Assembly (NCBI RefSeq): GCF_023065955.2
Contig: NW_026623100.1
Coordinates: forward strand, 16,593,001-16,657,000
Length of the DNA: 64,000 nucleotides
Source: Ursus arctos
Lineage: Eukaryota; Chordata; Mammalia; Carnivora; Ursidae
Direction: 5' to 3'
Shown here: in pieces, positions 12,668-24,520 of the stretch
Numbering within the stretch: the first letter of the stretch is position 1
How the letters are laid out: each line of letters begins with the position of its first letter
Program-made: the position numbers and the translations under genes
Notes under the pieces: generated by a model
The model's database searches: none
The model's input: only the letters and a program-made list of their open reading frames with translations
What the model was told of the DNA's origin: nothing

Positions 12668-12874
12668 GGGGCGCCTGGGTGGCTCAGTCGTTAAGCGTCT
12701 GCCTTCAGCTCAGGGCGTGATCCCAGAGTCCTGGGATCGAGCCCCACATCAGGCTTCTCCGCTGGGAGCCTGCTTCTTCCTCTCCCACGCCCCCTGCTTG
12801 TGTTCCCTCTCTCTCCGGCTGTCTCTCTCTCTGTCAAACAAAAAAATAAAATCTTTAAAAAAAATAAAAAAAAT
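12668..12874 (+). mobile_element. Can-SINE, plus
   Basis: A well-preserved copy starting GGGGCGCCTGGGTGGCTCAG with a TCTTTAAAAA tail and an AAAATATTATG duplication (about 12657-12667 and 12875-12885). Confidence 0.95.
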
Positions 12875-12885
12875 AAAATATTATG

Positions 12886-15800
12886 AATTTATGGATTTAA
12901 ACATATTTGATAGGTTTCAATAAATTACAATTATTACGTTTCTGAAGCTCAGATTTTCCTATCTTTGGTTAGTATGAGCCTCTTCTAGTTGGCTTCTGGG
13001 TTCTTTTGACACATTCAGACTATTCCTTGCTTAGTATTACAGGACATTCTAGGCTTTTTTGGTACATTTCTTGTGACAGACTTGGAATTGGCCATTTCTC
13101 TAAGAAACACAGATTTCTTTTAGTGAGAGATGGTATTTTAAGACCACATTTTGGGTACTTGTTTAGCTCATTGCTATTGGGTTGGTTACTGTTTCTAGGC
13201 TTTTTTAGTGGACAAATCTAGGTAGTATATATGTCTATATCTATATTTATATTTTCAAAGGTAAACTATCTCATGAGTTTATAGTGATATTTCTAATTTG
13301 AATTCAGGTCCACAAGTTTTTACTTAGCTTCTTCTATATTACAATTGTATGTCCTTTCTTCTGCACTATGAATCTGGTTCTCAAGGAAAAAGGGTATGAT
13401 AGAGTCAGAATATGCCATGATTACTCATGTACTTAATTCTACATATCAATATACGATAGTCTCAGTAAAACAATACTATTTACTGAGAATAATTAGAATT
13501 GTTTTTTGCATTATGCTCTCCTTATACCCCCTCATTTTTTAAATAATTGTATTATATCTATATTGCCTGAGCACATAAACATTACATACTAGACAGACTC
13601 TCTTCCTTTTAATACTCATTTAGTTTTGGTTCTACAGTTAATTATATATTCTTTTTTTTTTTTTTGGAAATTGGTATTTGTTCATGAGATTTTCATCATT
13701 AAGAATTCTACAGAGTAAAATTACACCCAGTGGTCACACACTTGTTTGATCCATCATTTTGCTTCTTTTCTTGAAGGTATCCAAGGAGAATTTCACAACT
13801 AAGTCCGTAACATAATACCTCTTACTTAGGATACTGTATTTTTTATTATTTTTATTTTTTTATTATAATAATATGTTTTTTATTATATTATGTTAGTCAC
13901 CATACAGTACATCCCTGGTTTTTGATGTAAAGTTCGATGATTCATTAGTTGCGTATAACACCCAGTGCACCATGCAATACGTGCCCTCCTTACTACCCAT
14001 CACCAGTCTATCCCATTCCCCTGCCCCCCTCCCCTCTGAAGGCCTCAGTTTAATTATCATATGGTTTCTCTCATCTATGGAACATAAGAACTAGGAAGAT
14101 CAGTAGGAGAAGAAAGGGATAAAGAAAGGGGGGGTAATCAGAAGGGGGAATGAAGCACGAGAGACTATGGACTCTGAGAAACAAGATAATTATATATTCT
14201 ATATTTAATGTTCACCAATAGTCCTTATGTCAATGTCTCCCTAATGCTTTTGATTGTTTGAAGTTCATTCTCTAGTAGATTCCTCAGGAAGGGCTCATGG
14301 GTACAATATTCTCTGAATTACTGCATTTTGATGATCGTTGATCTGTGCCCTTTATACTTGAAAGTCAATGTTTCTGGATATAAGATCCTTGGCTCACATG
14401 TTCTTCTTTTGCGTATCTTAATTATTTTACTTCCATATCCTCTGTTATATGGTGTTGCCGTTGAAAGGTTTGATGCTAATCTAATTTCCTTAACCTTACA
14501 CATCACTTTCGGTCTTTGCTTAGATGACCAAACCCTGAGTAGTCCCAGTGGTTCTTTGTCATTGTGAGGCCTTATCCTGCAAGGGAGCCCTAGGAGGCTG
14601 GACTGGGCAGTGCACAGGGGCAGAGGGCTTCAGCCTTGCAAGGGACCCCTAGCGTTCACCTGCTATTCAGTTGGGTCAAACTCCTCACAGTTTTACCTGC
14701 TCCTCCTTCACTGTCCTTCCATCCTTTCCAGTAAATACCTGTAAGCCATTCTGGGGTCTTCTGTTTGCATATCTATCTGATGCTATGTTGCTTCCCTCTG
14801 CTTTCTCCTATGCAAGGTCTGTGATACCATGCGGGTCTGTGGCTCCTGACAGTTTGTCCTCAGCTCCTTGTATTTTGGGACTTGTGTGGATATCCTGTCA
14901 ATTAGTTTCACTATAAGTGTTATCCACGCACGGGTGTTTCATTCTGCCAACTATTGCTCTGTCTCTTTTTAAATAGGGAATCAGAGAGATTAAAGAATGA
15001 CACTACCACCACCATCATCACCGGGGAGAAATCTTTTCTCTCTCTTACTCACCTCTACTCAATTATTAGTTGCTATTTCTAATCCCTTTAGAGCTGAAAT
15101 GTTCCCAGAGGAAGGAGAGAAAAGATGGGTAGAAAGTTCATTTTTGACAGATACTGTTATAAGCTGGCTTCACATTTCCTAGGCCTGTTTTTTTTTTTTC
15201 TTCTTCTTCTTCTTTTCTCTCATGGCCACTTGTATAATTTTTTCAGATTTTTCCAGCTGGGTCCTTCTGATAGGAAATCTAGTGATGTGGGCAATGAATT
15301 CTATGTATCCTCTCTGCCCTGGATCTCTACTTTCCCTATTACCACTGTATAAACTCTTTCTGTTGGATTCTCATAGCTCTCTCACACTGCGCTCTTGGCA
15401 AGAATCAAAAAGGCTGATTTCTCTCCCTCAAGGCTTATGTCTGGTCTAAGGGAAGAAAGTCCAAGCACTGCAGGACAGATCAGTCCCAAAACAGCTAGCT
15501 GCCTATGTTCGAGCCACTGGAATAGCCAGTCTCTTGCTCAAGAGATTTCTTAGATGGGACTAAGACCCCAAACAACTGTGCTCTTCTCTCCCTCCCCTAT
15601 TCCCTCCCAACAATACAAATCAAGCTTTCTGGGTTGTCCAATTGAAATCTTCTGGAATAGACTTGGGGTCAGGAGGTAACATTCCCCTCCTCTCTGGTGG
15701 AGGAGAGTAGGAATCACAGCTCGGCTATTTCCAAAGAAAAGACTCCTGACAAATTTCTCTTTAATTTCCAACTCTTGACCCTTTTGTGACTTCAAAGTGG

Positions 15801-16344
15801 GTGAGAGCTTTAAAAATTATGTAATAAATTATTGCTTTTTGACTTTATAAATTCTGCATGTGCTTTAGTCCTTCCTTTGGGATATAGTGATACAGAGTCT
15901 GATGTACTTTGCAGCATGAGCTGAAACTTCAATTTTAATGTAGTGTTATGTTTTAATAAGAAAACATTCATTTCCTCTATATTCTCAAAGCATAGCTATA
16001 GAGTTCAATTTAATATTCACTCATCATATTTTCTCATAATATCTTCTCTCTTATTCCCAGTCTTGTGGTTCTCTTTTTTATGTTTGCGCCTTTATTAGGT
16101 TTGAGAGAGATTTACCCATTTTATTGGTCCTTTTGAAATATTAAACTTTGAGGATTTAATGGAAGTTCCATAACCTTTTATACATTTCAATAATCCCAAC
16201 CTTGTCTTTATTATCTCCCATTACTTTCTTTTGGTTTCCTCATTCTTTCACTACTTTCTTAAAAAAAAATTCATTGCAAATAAATGTATTTTTGGTACTC
16301 AGGCTATATAGTTTCCTCAGAGTACAGTGTTAGCTGTGACTTAT
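12886..16344 (-). mobile_element. Mosaic of ancient L1M fragments, minus
   Basis: Blocks such as 13060-13215, 14210-14520 and 16030-16330 match antisense L1M 5'/ORF regions, as in GGAATTGGCCATTTCTCTAA and CCCATTTTATTGGTCCTTTT. Between them (about 14520-16020) lies sequence I cannot assign. The block is interrupted by the short young L1 at 13653-14186. No open frame is long enough to be informative. Confidence 0.5.
13653..14186 (-). mobile_element. Young L1 3' end with 5' inversion and 3' transduction
   Basis: A perfect 14-bp duplication TAATTATATATTCT (13639-13652, 14187-14200) brackets the insert. Poly(T) at 13653-13665 is the A-tail of a minus-strand insert. Then come about 170 bp of non-L1 sequence (13666-13835), a second A-rich tail (about 13836-13870), antisense L1 3' UTR (13871-14053, same as 43045-43217), and finally the adjacent L1 segment in inverted orientation (about 14056-14186, the reverse complement of 43211-43343). 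The end structure fits twin priming. The non-L1 piece between two A-tails fits a 3' transduction. Confidence 0.85.
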
Positions 16345-16357
16345 TGGTTTTCCTCTT

Positions 16358-16542
16358 ATTTTTTAAAAAATATTTTATTTATTTATTTGACAGAGAGAGC
16401 GTAAGTTGGGAGAGGGGCAGAAGGAGAGGGAGAAGCAGGAGCTGCTGAGCAAGGGGCCTGATGTGGGACTCGATCCCAGGACCCCAGGATCATGACCTGA
16501 GCAGAAGGCAGATGCTTAACCAACTGAGCCACCCAGGCACCC
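16358..16542 (-). mobile_element. Can-SINE, minus
   Basis: Bracketed by TGGTTTTCCTCTT at 16345-16357 and 16543-16555. It is 35 bp from a plus-strand SINE and head to head with it. Confidence 0.95.
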
Positions 16543-16577
16543 TGGTTTTCCTCTTTGATCAAGAAAATTTCATATAT

Positions 16578-16773
16578 GGAGGCACCTGGGTGGCTCAGTC
16601 GTTAAGTGTCTGCCTTCAGCTCAGGTCATGATCCCAGGGTTCTGGGATCAAGCCCCGCATCAGGCTCCCTGCTCAGCAGGAAGCCTGCTTCTCCTTCTCC
16701 CACTTCCCCTGCTGGTGTTCGCTCTCTCAGTGTGTCTCTCTCTGTCCAATAAATAAGTAAAAATCTTAAAAAA
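16578..16773 (+). mobile_element. Can-SINE, plus
   Basis: Bracketed by AAAATTTCATATA (about 16564-16576 and 16774-16786). With its neighbour it forms an inverted SINE pair. Confidence 0.95.
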
Positions 16774-16786
16774 AAAATTTCATATA

Positions 16787-17900
16787 AAAATCAATGGAAC
16801 GAAAGCAATGCAGACAAGCAAAGACAACAAAAAGTGCATTTGACCCCCCCAAATTTGCAGTTAATTAACTAAATGGAAGAGATGCATTTTGAATAGTAGT
16901 GATAAATAAACTCCTGTATTGTTTGACAATCCAACTAATGAAAATGAAAAAATCATATGAACATACTGGCAAAAATTTATATGACTTTGCGATTTGGCAG
17001 AAAATACTAGATAACAAATAATTATATAAAACGCATGCAAACTTTACAATGAGGGCATTGATGACAAACTGGTCAATGGATATCATCAATTTAAAGATGA
17101 TTTAAGATTAGTCATTGAATAAGAAACTTTGAAATGACCTGAAATTTTATGGTTTGTATATGAAAGAAATTTAATAGAGATTTCCTCAAATTTGACAACA
17201 GTCCTACAAAATTATATGATAATACCAATATCACATTTAATCTGAAGGAAAATTTCTAAACTATCATTAATAAAAAATAAATTTTGATCAACCATGCTAG
17301 AGGAAGAACTGAATTCTTTCTAGTTCCTCTATGGAAAGTAATATTATAATACCTTTGCCATATGAAGAGGCAATCAAAAAATGTGCAACCAAAACATTAT
17401 GGAGGAGTGTCAGAAATTAATAAAAATACTATTAGATTATTTCATTATGTTATTTTTCTGTATTTTCTAATATTTGTAGAAAGTATTCACTTTTCCATTT
17501 TTAAATTTGTTATGTAATGTCTCTTTACATTCTAAATAAGTATTCAGATTTACATCCAATTTTGTATTTGTAATTTTATATTATTTCTCTTGAAGAACAC
17601 TTCTTCCTCTACCTTCTCTACAGATTTATAAGCCTTAGGCCTCCCAAAATTTGTCTGCCCAGATTTGAACTAATTCCAATCACCTTCCTTCACATTCAAA
17701 CACATTCTACTTATAGTAGCTTATTTCTTAAGGGGTAATGATGTTGCTTTCCATGTAGTGTTTGGGACGGGTTTTACAAGGAATCTGAGGATGAAGGTAA
17801 CACCAATTTCAGGTTTCTTAGTGTGCTTCTAAAGCATTTTCTTAAAAAAAAAAAGAAATTCAAAATGGTTTTTGAGCCACTTGATGGTCACTAGATCATT
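16787..17900. other. AT-rich gene-free stretch
   Basis: Very AT-rich sequence with no supported gene or confidently recognised repeat; it may contain heavily decayed L1. Confidence 0.4.
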
Positions 17901-18880
17901 AAAAGCAAATTGGATCACTTCCTTTCTTCTTGTATCTAATTAATATAGTCCAGACAGATAAAATATTTAAATATAAATAAGGAAGTCTTAAACATATGCA
18001 AGAACTCCTATACAACATCAATGTGGGAAGAGGTTTTTAAGTTTGATACAAAAGATTGATAAATTTGAATGAATAAAAATAAGAAAATTCTGCTTGCCAA
18101 GAAATAATAAAGCTAAAAGACAAGCAACACATTGAGAAAAAAAAAACTATTAATAACACATATCCCATAGGGTTTATATCCTTAATATAAAGAGTCCTTA
18201 CATATTAATAAGAAAAAATATCAACAACCTAATAGAAAAATTGGCAAAGGATATTAATAGGTGCTTTATCAAAAAAAGAAATACAGATGACTTGTGAACA
18301 TATGAAAAGTTGCCAAATCACCCCTATAATAAGAGAAATGCAAATTAAAACTGACAGATTGGCAAAGATCCAAAAGTTTGCAACACACTATAACTTAAAG
18401 TTATAGGTGAAGATACCAAGAAGCAGGCAACTGTTGGTGCAAGTGTAAATTGGCAGAACTTCTGGAAAAGGCAGATTAAATTTGACACAATAGCTTCATT
18501 TCTAGATATTAATTTTATAGATATGTCTACATATGTAAATTGTTACATGCAGAAAGGCATTCACTGTAGCATTGTTTCTAATAGCATAACGCTGGAAACA
18601 ACCTAAATGTCTATCAAAAAGGGACTGGTTAAATACATAATAGTACATCCATCAATGGAATACTATGCAGCCACAAAAAATAGAGAACAGCTCTGTACAG
18701 ATATGAAAAGTCCCTAAAGACCTATTATTAAAAATGCAATGTTCAGAGCGGGACACTGACATTTCAATGGATTCATTTAATACTTATGCTTTCATGGAAT
18801 ACCTCTTAAAGCCAGTGGTTACTATCAGGTAGAGAACTAGGGCAGGAATGAGTAGGTAGGCAGGAAGACTTACTTTTCAA
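17900..18880 (+). mobile_element. Ancient L1M ORF2 tail and 3' UTR, plus
   Basis: Plus-strand L1 landmarks in order: AGAGAAATGCAAATTAAAAC near 18330, a GGCAAAGATCCAAAAG block, ATGTCTATCAAAAAGGGACT near 18608 and TGGAATACTATGCAGCCA near 18656. All reading frames are broken. Confidence 0.8.
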
Positions 18881-19388
18881 GTGTTATTCCACGTACCTAT
18901 CTTACCTATTAAAGTGCTACAATTATTTGTTAAAAATAAGACGTGAACTGTAACTAGGCTAGTGAAATATTTGAGCATTGGTAGTTCTTTCCCTGAAGGC
19001 ACATTATTGGGTACATGGAGAAAAAGCAAGGTAGTCCAAGGCTTAAGTATAACATTGTCCTCTGCAAATAAGGTTATCACTATACTAGTGATCTGTGAAT
19101 GGTTGCTGAGGAGTTTCTGAACTATCCAAATCCCAGTCAAGGTCTAACCTCAGGAGAACACAAAAATTTAAAGCTGAAGCCTATTTAGCTGTGTGATAGT
19201 TACCAGTCCAAAGGAAGACAGAGCTGATAGATGGGAGCTGGTCAACATGAGGTCTAGAAAAAGGAGGCCAAGAGTAGAATTTGACAGTATTCGTCTAGTA
19301 CTGACACAGGGAGATGTTCTCTGGAATGCTGTGTCAGTTGTGTATTTTACTTTTTCTATAGAATTAGTAACTACTGTTTAAATGATCT
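18881..19388. other. Gene-free stretch
   Basis: No gene or confidently recognised repeat. The short open frames on both strands look random. Confidence 0.4.
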
Positions 19389-19856
19389 TTGAGTAGTGGC
19401 TAAGAACATGGCCTTTGGAGACAAACAGATCTGGGTTCAAATCCCAGTTCTTCTTTTTTTTTAAAAAATATTATATTTATTTATTTGAGAGAGAGACACA
19501 GAGACAGAGTGCGAGCATCAGCAGGGGAAGGAGCAGGAAGAGCAGAGGGAGATGCAGAAGCAGACTCCCCGCTGAGCAGGGAGCCTGACAGGGGTTTGTA
19601 TCCCGGGACTCCAGGATCATGACCTGAGCCGAAGGCAGACACTTAACTGACTGAGCCACCCAGGCGCCCCCCAGTTCTTTTAATTATCTGGGTGATTTTA
19701 GGCACATGTCAATTCAGTTTATATATAGGTAAAATGGGGATAATAATCTTAACTTGAATAATCTTTACGTGAATATTGTCGTGGGTTAAAGAAAGTAACA
19801 GGAAAGGTGTAGTACAGTGGCCAGCATATAGTTAGTGCTTACTGAATAGTAACTAC
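19389..19856 (+). mobile_element. MIR element split by a Can-SINE
   Basis: Clear MIR order: GTGGCTAAGAACATGGCCTT, TCTGGGTTCAAATCCCAGTT, then (after the SINE) TATCTGGGTGATTTTAGGCA, TAAAATGGGGATAATAATCT and an AGTTAGTGCTTACTGAATAG tail. It is nearly full length. Confidence 0.85.
19453..19669 (-). mobile_element. Can-SINE, minus, inside MIR
   Basis: The duplication CCCAGTTCTT (19443-19452 and 19670-19679) is derived from the MIR core sequence, so the insertion point is exact. Confidence 0.95.
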
Positions 19857-20046
19857 TTTTTAAAAAGATTTTATTTATTTATTTGACAGAGAGAGAGACA
19901 GCCAGCAGGACAGGGAACATAAGCAGGGGGAGTGGGAGAGGGAGAAGCAGGCTCCCAGCGGAGCAGGGAGCCTGATGCAGGGCTCAATCCCAGGACTCTG
20001 GGATCACGCCCTGAGCCGAAGGCAGACTGAGCCACCCAGGCGCCCC
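19857..20046 (-). mobile_element. Can-SINE, minus, at MIR end
   Basis: Antisense SINE with an imperfect duplication AGTAACTAC / AGCAACTTA. Near the head, the CTTAACCGACTG-type segment is missing about 15 bases (GGCAGACTGAGCC), a small internal deletion. Confidence 0.9.
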
Positions 20047-20189
20047 AGCAACTTATTTTTATTTATAGATTGCTTTTATCATCTCTGCAACTTAAAATCT
20101 TAAGGACTGGTTAATGATAGAAACAAATTAAACTGAGTCAAATGGATAGCATTTTGTCATTAACAAGGTAAAACAGAGCCTTCTAGACA

Positions 20190-20343
20190 GGGTCTCTCGG
20201 TGATGGGTATTAAGGAGGGCACGTTTTGCATGGTGCACTGGGTTTTATACGCAAGTAATGAATCATGGAACTTTACATCAAAAACTAGGAATGTACTGTA
20301 TGGTGACTAACATAATATAATAAAAAATTATTATTAAAAAAAG
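20190..20343 (+). mobile_element. Young L1 3' stub, plus
   Basis: Carries the carnivore L1 3' UTR end (GGTGATGGGTATTAAGGAGG ... ATGTACTGTATGGTGACTAA) and an A-rich tail, only about 150 bp. It is the same 3' end seen inverted at 13.9 and 43.05 kb. No clear TSD was found. Confidence 0.9.
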
Positions 20344-22462
20344 AAAATGAGAGAAGCTCAGACCATTTTCTCTCTCTTTTGTTCTTCTATTTTTTATTTT
20401 TGAGGCTTTCGGTATTATATAATATAGAATGACAGAATAAGAGATACATGGTTGCAAAAAAATCGTGTGTTTTAAATGTCATTTACATTAAATGTAGAGG
20501 GATGTATTTGCATTTTGTGTTATTTGCATAATAATATTTGAGTTGTTAAAGTATAGTGCATCACAGGATGGCATGAAAGTTTTTTTACATGGATGTCCTC
20601 CTCTTTTTAGTCACAGTGCATCTCTGGGACTGGATGGATGGCCTCCTTTGATGATAACATCAAATGTCTGAACTGGAAGCCCTTCGAGAGTGTGAGAACC
20701 AGCCAAATGACGGTCCTGAATCCCAGCCCCAGTGATAGGCAGGCCCTGTTCTAAGGAGGAAGGCAGAACACAAAGGCAAACTCCTCTAATGGTCTGCAAA
20801 ACTCAGACAGACACACTTCTCTCTTCGAATTGCGCAGCATTTCTAACTTGCCAATGACAAAAGCCAACGTTTGTGTCTTGTGTCTTCTTCTCAGTTGGCG
20901 TGACATAGTCTCTAACACTAATCTGGGTGGGTTGTCACTTGGGGGCCTAGATAATGCTCTTTGTAATGCAGGGAAAACTCAATCCACTCACATTTCCCGG
21001 TATCATGGGGAGCTGCTTCAGGCCAGTTAAAATCAAGAAATGATATAGTTAAAAGACTTTTCAAGAATCAGAAATTAGCTCCTAAGTGGGGTCTTTAGTT
21101 GGACACCAAAGAGAAATGGCCCATTTTCTCCCTGGTTGAGTGAGTTTTTGCTGCTGACCTGTAAATTCTACACTATTTCAAAGTTACCGGCTGGGAAATT
21201 AATGGAAACTGAGCTGGGAATTTTTTCTTTCTTAACCCTTATGTGTGATGCCTTATTTAAAATAATTCAGACTCAAAGTGAATTTCTAGCAAATGGTGCT
21301 CTGGCTGCTATTAAGTTTATTGATGGCAAATCCATCATCCCTGCTTTTTATGTATGATGTCGCTGATGTGGTGATTTTTTTTTTTTTTAAAGCTCCATGG
21401 TGAGAGTTTCTTAAAATTCACCTCTTCCTTCTGCCCCATAGTGCTATAAGTGACTTCAGGTTAAGATACTATTTAGCAAATTAATTTGCCATGTTGAGAT
21501 TTTACGGCAAAGTTTTGCAAAACCATTAAGTAAGCCACGCTTCTTTTTTCTATATTAGGATTTTTTTGATGTGCTAAGATTTTATATAAATTTGTTATTT
21601 ATCTTGATGAAAGCCAGATAAATAAATGCTCCTATCGTGCGTAATAACTCAACTCTTTGCTTTCACAAGGCCAGAGCAAGGCTGAAAGGAAATTCATCTC
21701 AAAGCTATTAAGAAAAGCCAGATAGAAAGGAAGCATAAAAATGAAATGAACTATGGTGAAAGGGCCAGACCCTCTTCCAGACCGCCCTACATCATCCCAG
21801 CTACCCAGGTGGAACAAAGATTTAGAGCTCCAAATAGAACTCAAGAATGGAAAGAAATGATGTGGGATGGTCTGAGAAAGGGATCAATCTATCCTGTGTT
21901 CATGGGAGATACAGGAAGAAAAAGAAATCATTTGGCAAAGTCTCAACAGCCTAAGCTAGAAATAACATGTCCCACCTCCAAACTGCCATCATGGTCCCCA
22001 TTTGAATACACCTCAAAAGCAGCCCTTTTTTCCACTGCTTTGTTTCCTGCCCAGGCGTGCAAGGGGACAAAACTAAGGAAGTGAAGAAACCACCTGGGTG
22101 CCTCCTTCCTGATACTTGGGGGACTGGTTGGTTCTAACTTTCCAGTTGTCACTGAAGCCCCTGGCGACTACAAAGACTACAAAGAAATTCTGACAAGTGA
22201 TTTGGACCTTGAGGGTTTCCTCTAATAACCCATCTTTGGTGACTTTTCTTTTAAAGTCTCTACAACTGCATAGCACGGAGCTTGATGTCACTCTGCCTTC
22301 TCTCTCATCCGTTGACACCGGCATGTCTTATCTTTCCATCATGTTGGAGGACCTTGTGAATCCCTGAAAAACCTAGGCTTTTATTCCCACTCACCCAATG
22401 GAATTTCCTTAATTGCAATGTTTTTTTCCTTATTTTTCTGGGTCCAAATCTTGTCCACCCCC
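20344..22462. other. Repeat-poor stretch without a recognised gene
   Basis: The longest segment without identifiable transposons. Open frames exist (for example a 112-codon one at 21746-22084) but show no domain, signal peptide or trustworthy splice structure. Parts (20830-21640) have the mixed AT-rich texture of conserved non-coding DNA, which I cannot test here. Confidence 0.45.
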
Positions 22463-22477
22463 CAAAGAGCAGTTAAA

Positions 22478-22669
22478 GAGGGACACCTAGATGGCTCAGT
22501 CAGTTGAATGACTGACTCTTGACTTTGGCTCCATTCATGATCTCAGGGTCGTGAGATTGACCTCTGTGAGGCTTCACGCTGGGCAGTGAGCCTGCTTGGG
22601 ATTCTCTCTCTCCCCCTCCCTCTGCTCTGGCCTCCACCTAAGATAAATAAATAAATTTTTAAAAAAATT
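22478..22669 (+). mobile_element. Can-SINE, older subfamily, plus
   Basis: Bracketed by CAAAGAGCAGTTAAA (22463-22477) and CAAAGAGCAGCTAAA (from 22670). The body is diverged from the young consensus. Confidence 0.93.
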
Positions 22670-22759
22670 CAAAGAGCAGCTAAAACTATTTCCAATTTGA
22701 GAAACCTTCTGTAGCACCATTAGTCATTCTTTGTGGTGGCCTCCTTTCTATGTTTGGAG

Positions 22760-22990
22760 AATTAATTACCCTTATAGGGCACGGTCCATTTTCCCCTACA
22801 ACCCTGAGAATGCCAGATACTCACTTTCCCAGCCTTCCTTGCAGCTAGGTAGGGTGTGGACAGGTGACCTAGGCTCTTCCGGTGAAATGTCTCTATCCCA
22901 CACTAGCTGTGAGAAGAAGCAGGGATGGTGCAGAACCCATTCTGGTGGCCAGTGGGGACTACAGCAGTAACAAATAATCTGTCTTCCAGA
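22760..22990. mobile_element. Possible ancient LTR/MER fragment
   Basis: The order TTCCCAGCCTTCCTTGCAGC, TAGGGTGTGGACAGGTGACC, CGGTGAAATG resembles a common old mammalian LTR-type repeat. I cannot assign the family. Confidence 0.35.
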
Positions 22991-23179
22991 GGCAGTGAGG
23001 GCTGTGCTCCCTGTAGCTGAATTGCTTGTGTCCTCTGGGCAAGCAACTTAGTCTGTGCCCAGCAGCAATGGCTGTGATGCTTTTGCCATTCCAATTGCCC
23101 AAATAATTTAGAACATTGTTTCTGCCTGCACAACCTCTAAATCCAGTTCTCCAGTCTCCCTGAGATTCTGTGAGCTACC

Positions 23180-23920
23180 CACTAGTTTTTTAAACAGTTT
23201 TATTGAGATATAATTCACATACCCATTTAAAGTGTACAATTCAATGTTTTAAAGTAAATTTACAGGATTGTGCAATGATCACCACAATCTAATATTAGAA
23301 CATTTTGTCCTTGCAAAAGAAACCCCATACCTATTAGCAATTACTTTCCATTCTTTCCCCTACTCCTGGATCTAGGCAACCATTACTCTACTTCATACCT
23401 CCATAAATTTGCCTATTCTGGCATTTCATATATATGGAATTGTACAGCATGAGTTTTTTTGTGATTGGCTTCTTTCATGTAGGATAATGTTTTTAAATTT
23501 CATCCATGTTTAGCATGTATTGGTAATTCATTCCCTTTTATTGTTGAATAATAGTCCATTGTATGGCTAGCCCACATTTTATTTATCCGTTCATCTGTTG
23601 ATAGGGTATTTGGGTTGTTGATAGATATTTGGATGTCTCTATGAGCATTCATGTATAAGTATAAATGGTTTATCTTCATTTCTCTTGAGTATATACCTAG
23701 GAGTAGAACTGCTGGCATGGTAACTATGATTACCCTTTAAGAAACGGATAAACTGTTCTTTAGAGTGGCTGCACTATTTTGTAATGTGTGAGGATTCCAA
23801 TTTCTCCACATCTTAGTTGCCAAATAATCTTTCGTTATTATGTCTTTATTATTACAACCATTCTAGTGAATATGAAGTAATAAATCATTGTGGTTTCGTC
23901 CACTAGCTGTTAAAATAAAT
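23180..23920 (-). mobile_element. Ancient L1M 3' UTR and ORF2 C-terminus, minus
   Basis: Antisense L1M landmarks: TTTATTGAGATATAATTCAC, ACCCATTTAAAGTGTACAAT, then TGAGTATATACCTAGGAGTA and TTTAGAGTGGCTGCACTATT. A 72-codon ORF2 remnant reads on the minus strand (23500-23718). Confidence 0.88.
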
Positions 23921-24259
23921 TCTTTCCGCTTAAATCTAGTTTCTTGCAACTAGATCCCTGACCGATCCATTCCTGGTTCAGTGCACACTGGCCTGTCCTA
24001 TTTTTGGACTGAACTACACAATTGAACATTCATCCATTGCCTGAATGCAAGATGCTTTTCTCCTCTCCAAGGTCATAAGCTACTGAAGGTCAAAGAGCCC
24101 ATTACCTACTTCTCTGTCTCACCTGCAGTGTCTAACTTGAAGCTCGACACTTACGAGGCTCTTAATTGGAAAACTGCCGACTGGTTCATCAAAACAGTCT
24201 TTTGCTTCCTACGCAATTCTAGAAATGTGTCTTTTATTCTTTCATTAAGAAGATTCCAT

Positions 24260-24520
24260 CATGGAGACATGTAGCAGGTACTGGGGACATGGATTTTGGA
24301 GATTGGTCAGATTTGGGTTCTAATTCTATCATTACTGAGTACTAGCTCTGGAACCCAAGGACCAGTTAATTACCCTCTCTGAGCTGTGGCTTTCCTATTT
24401 ACAAAGAGAGATAATAACAGATATCTCAGATAAGTATTATGAGAGTTAAACTACATCCTGTATGTAAAACAATAGAACAGGGTGTGTGGAAATCTCACAA
24501 TAAATATTAGTTTCCTCTGC
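24260..24520 (+). mobile_element. MIR fragment
   Basis: MIR order: CATGGATTTTGGAGATTGGT, TTTGGGTTCTAATTCTATCA, CTCTCTGAGCTGTGGCTTTC, AGAGAGATAATAACAG. Confidence 0.7.

Noticed and set aside
21746..22084. A 112-codon open frame in the repeat-free island
   Set aside because: No recognisable domain or splice structure, and a similar-size open frame overlaps on the other strand. I kept it only as part of the unannotated stretch.
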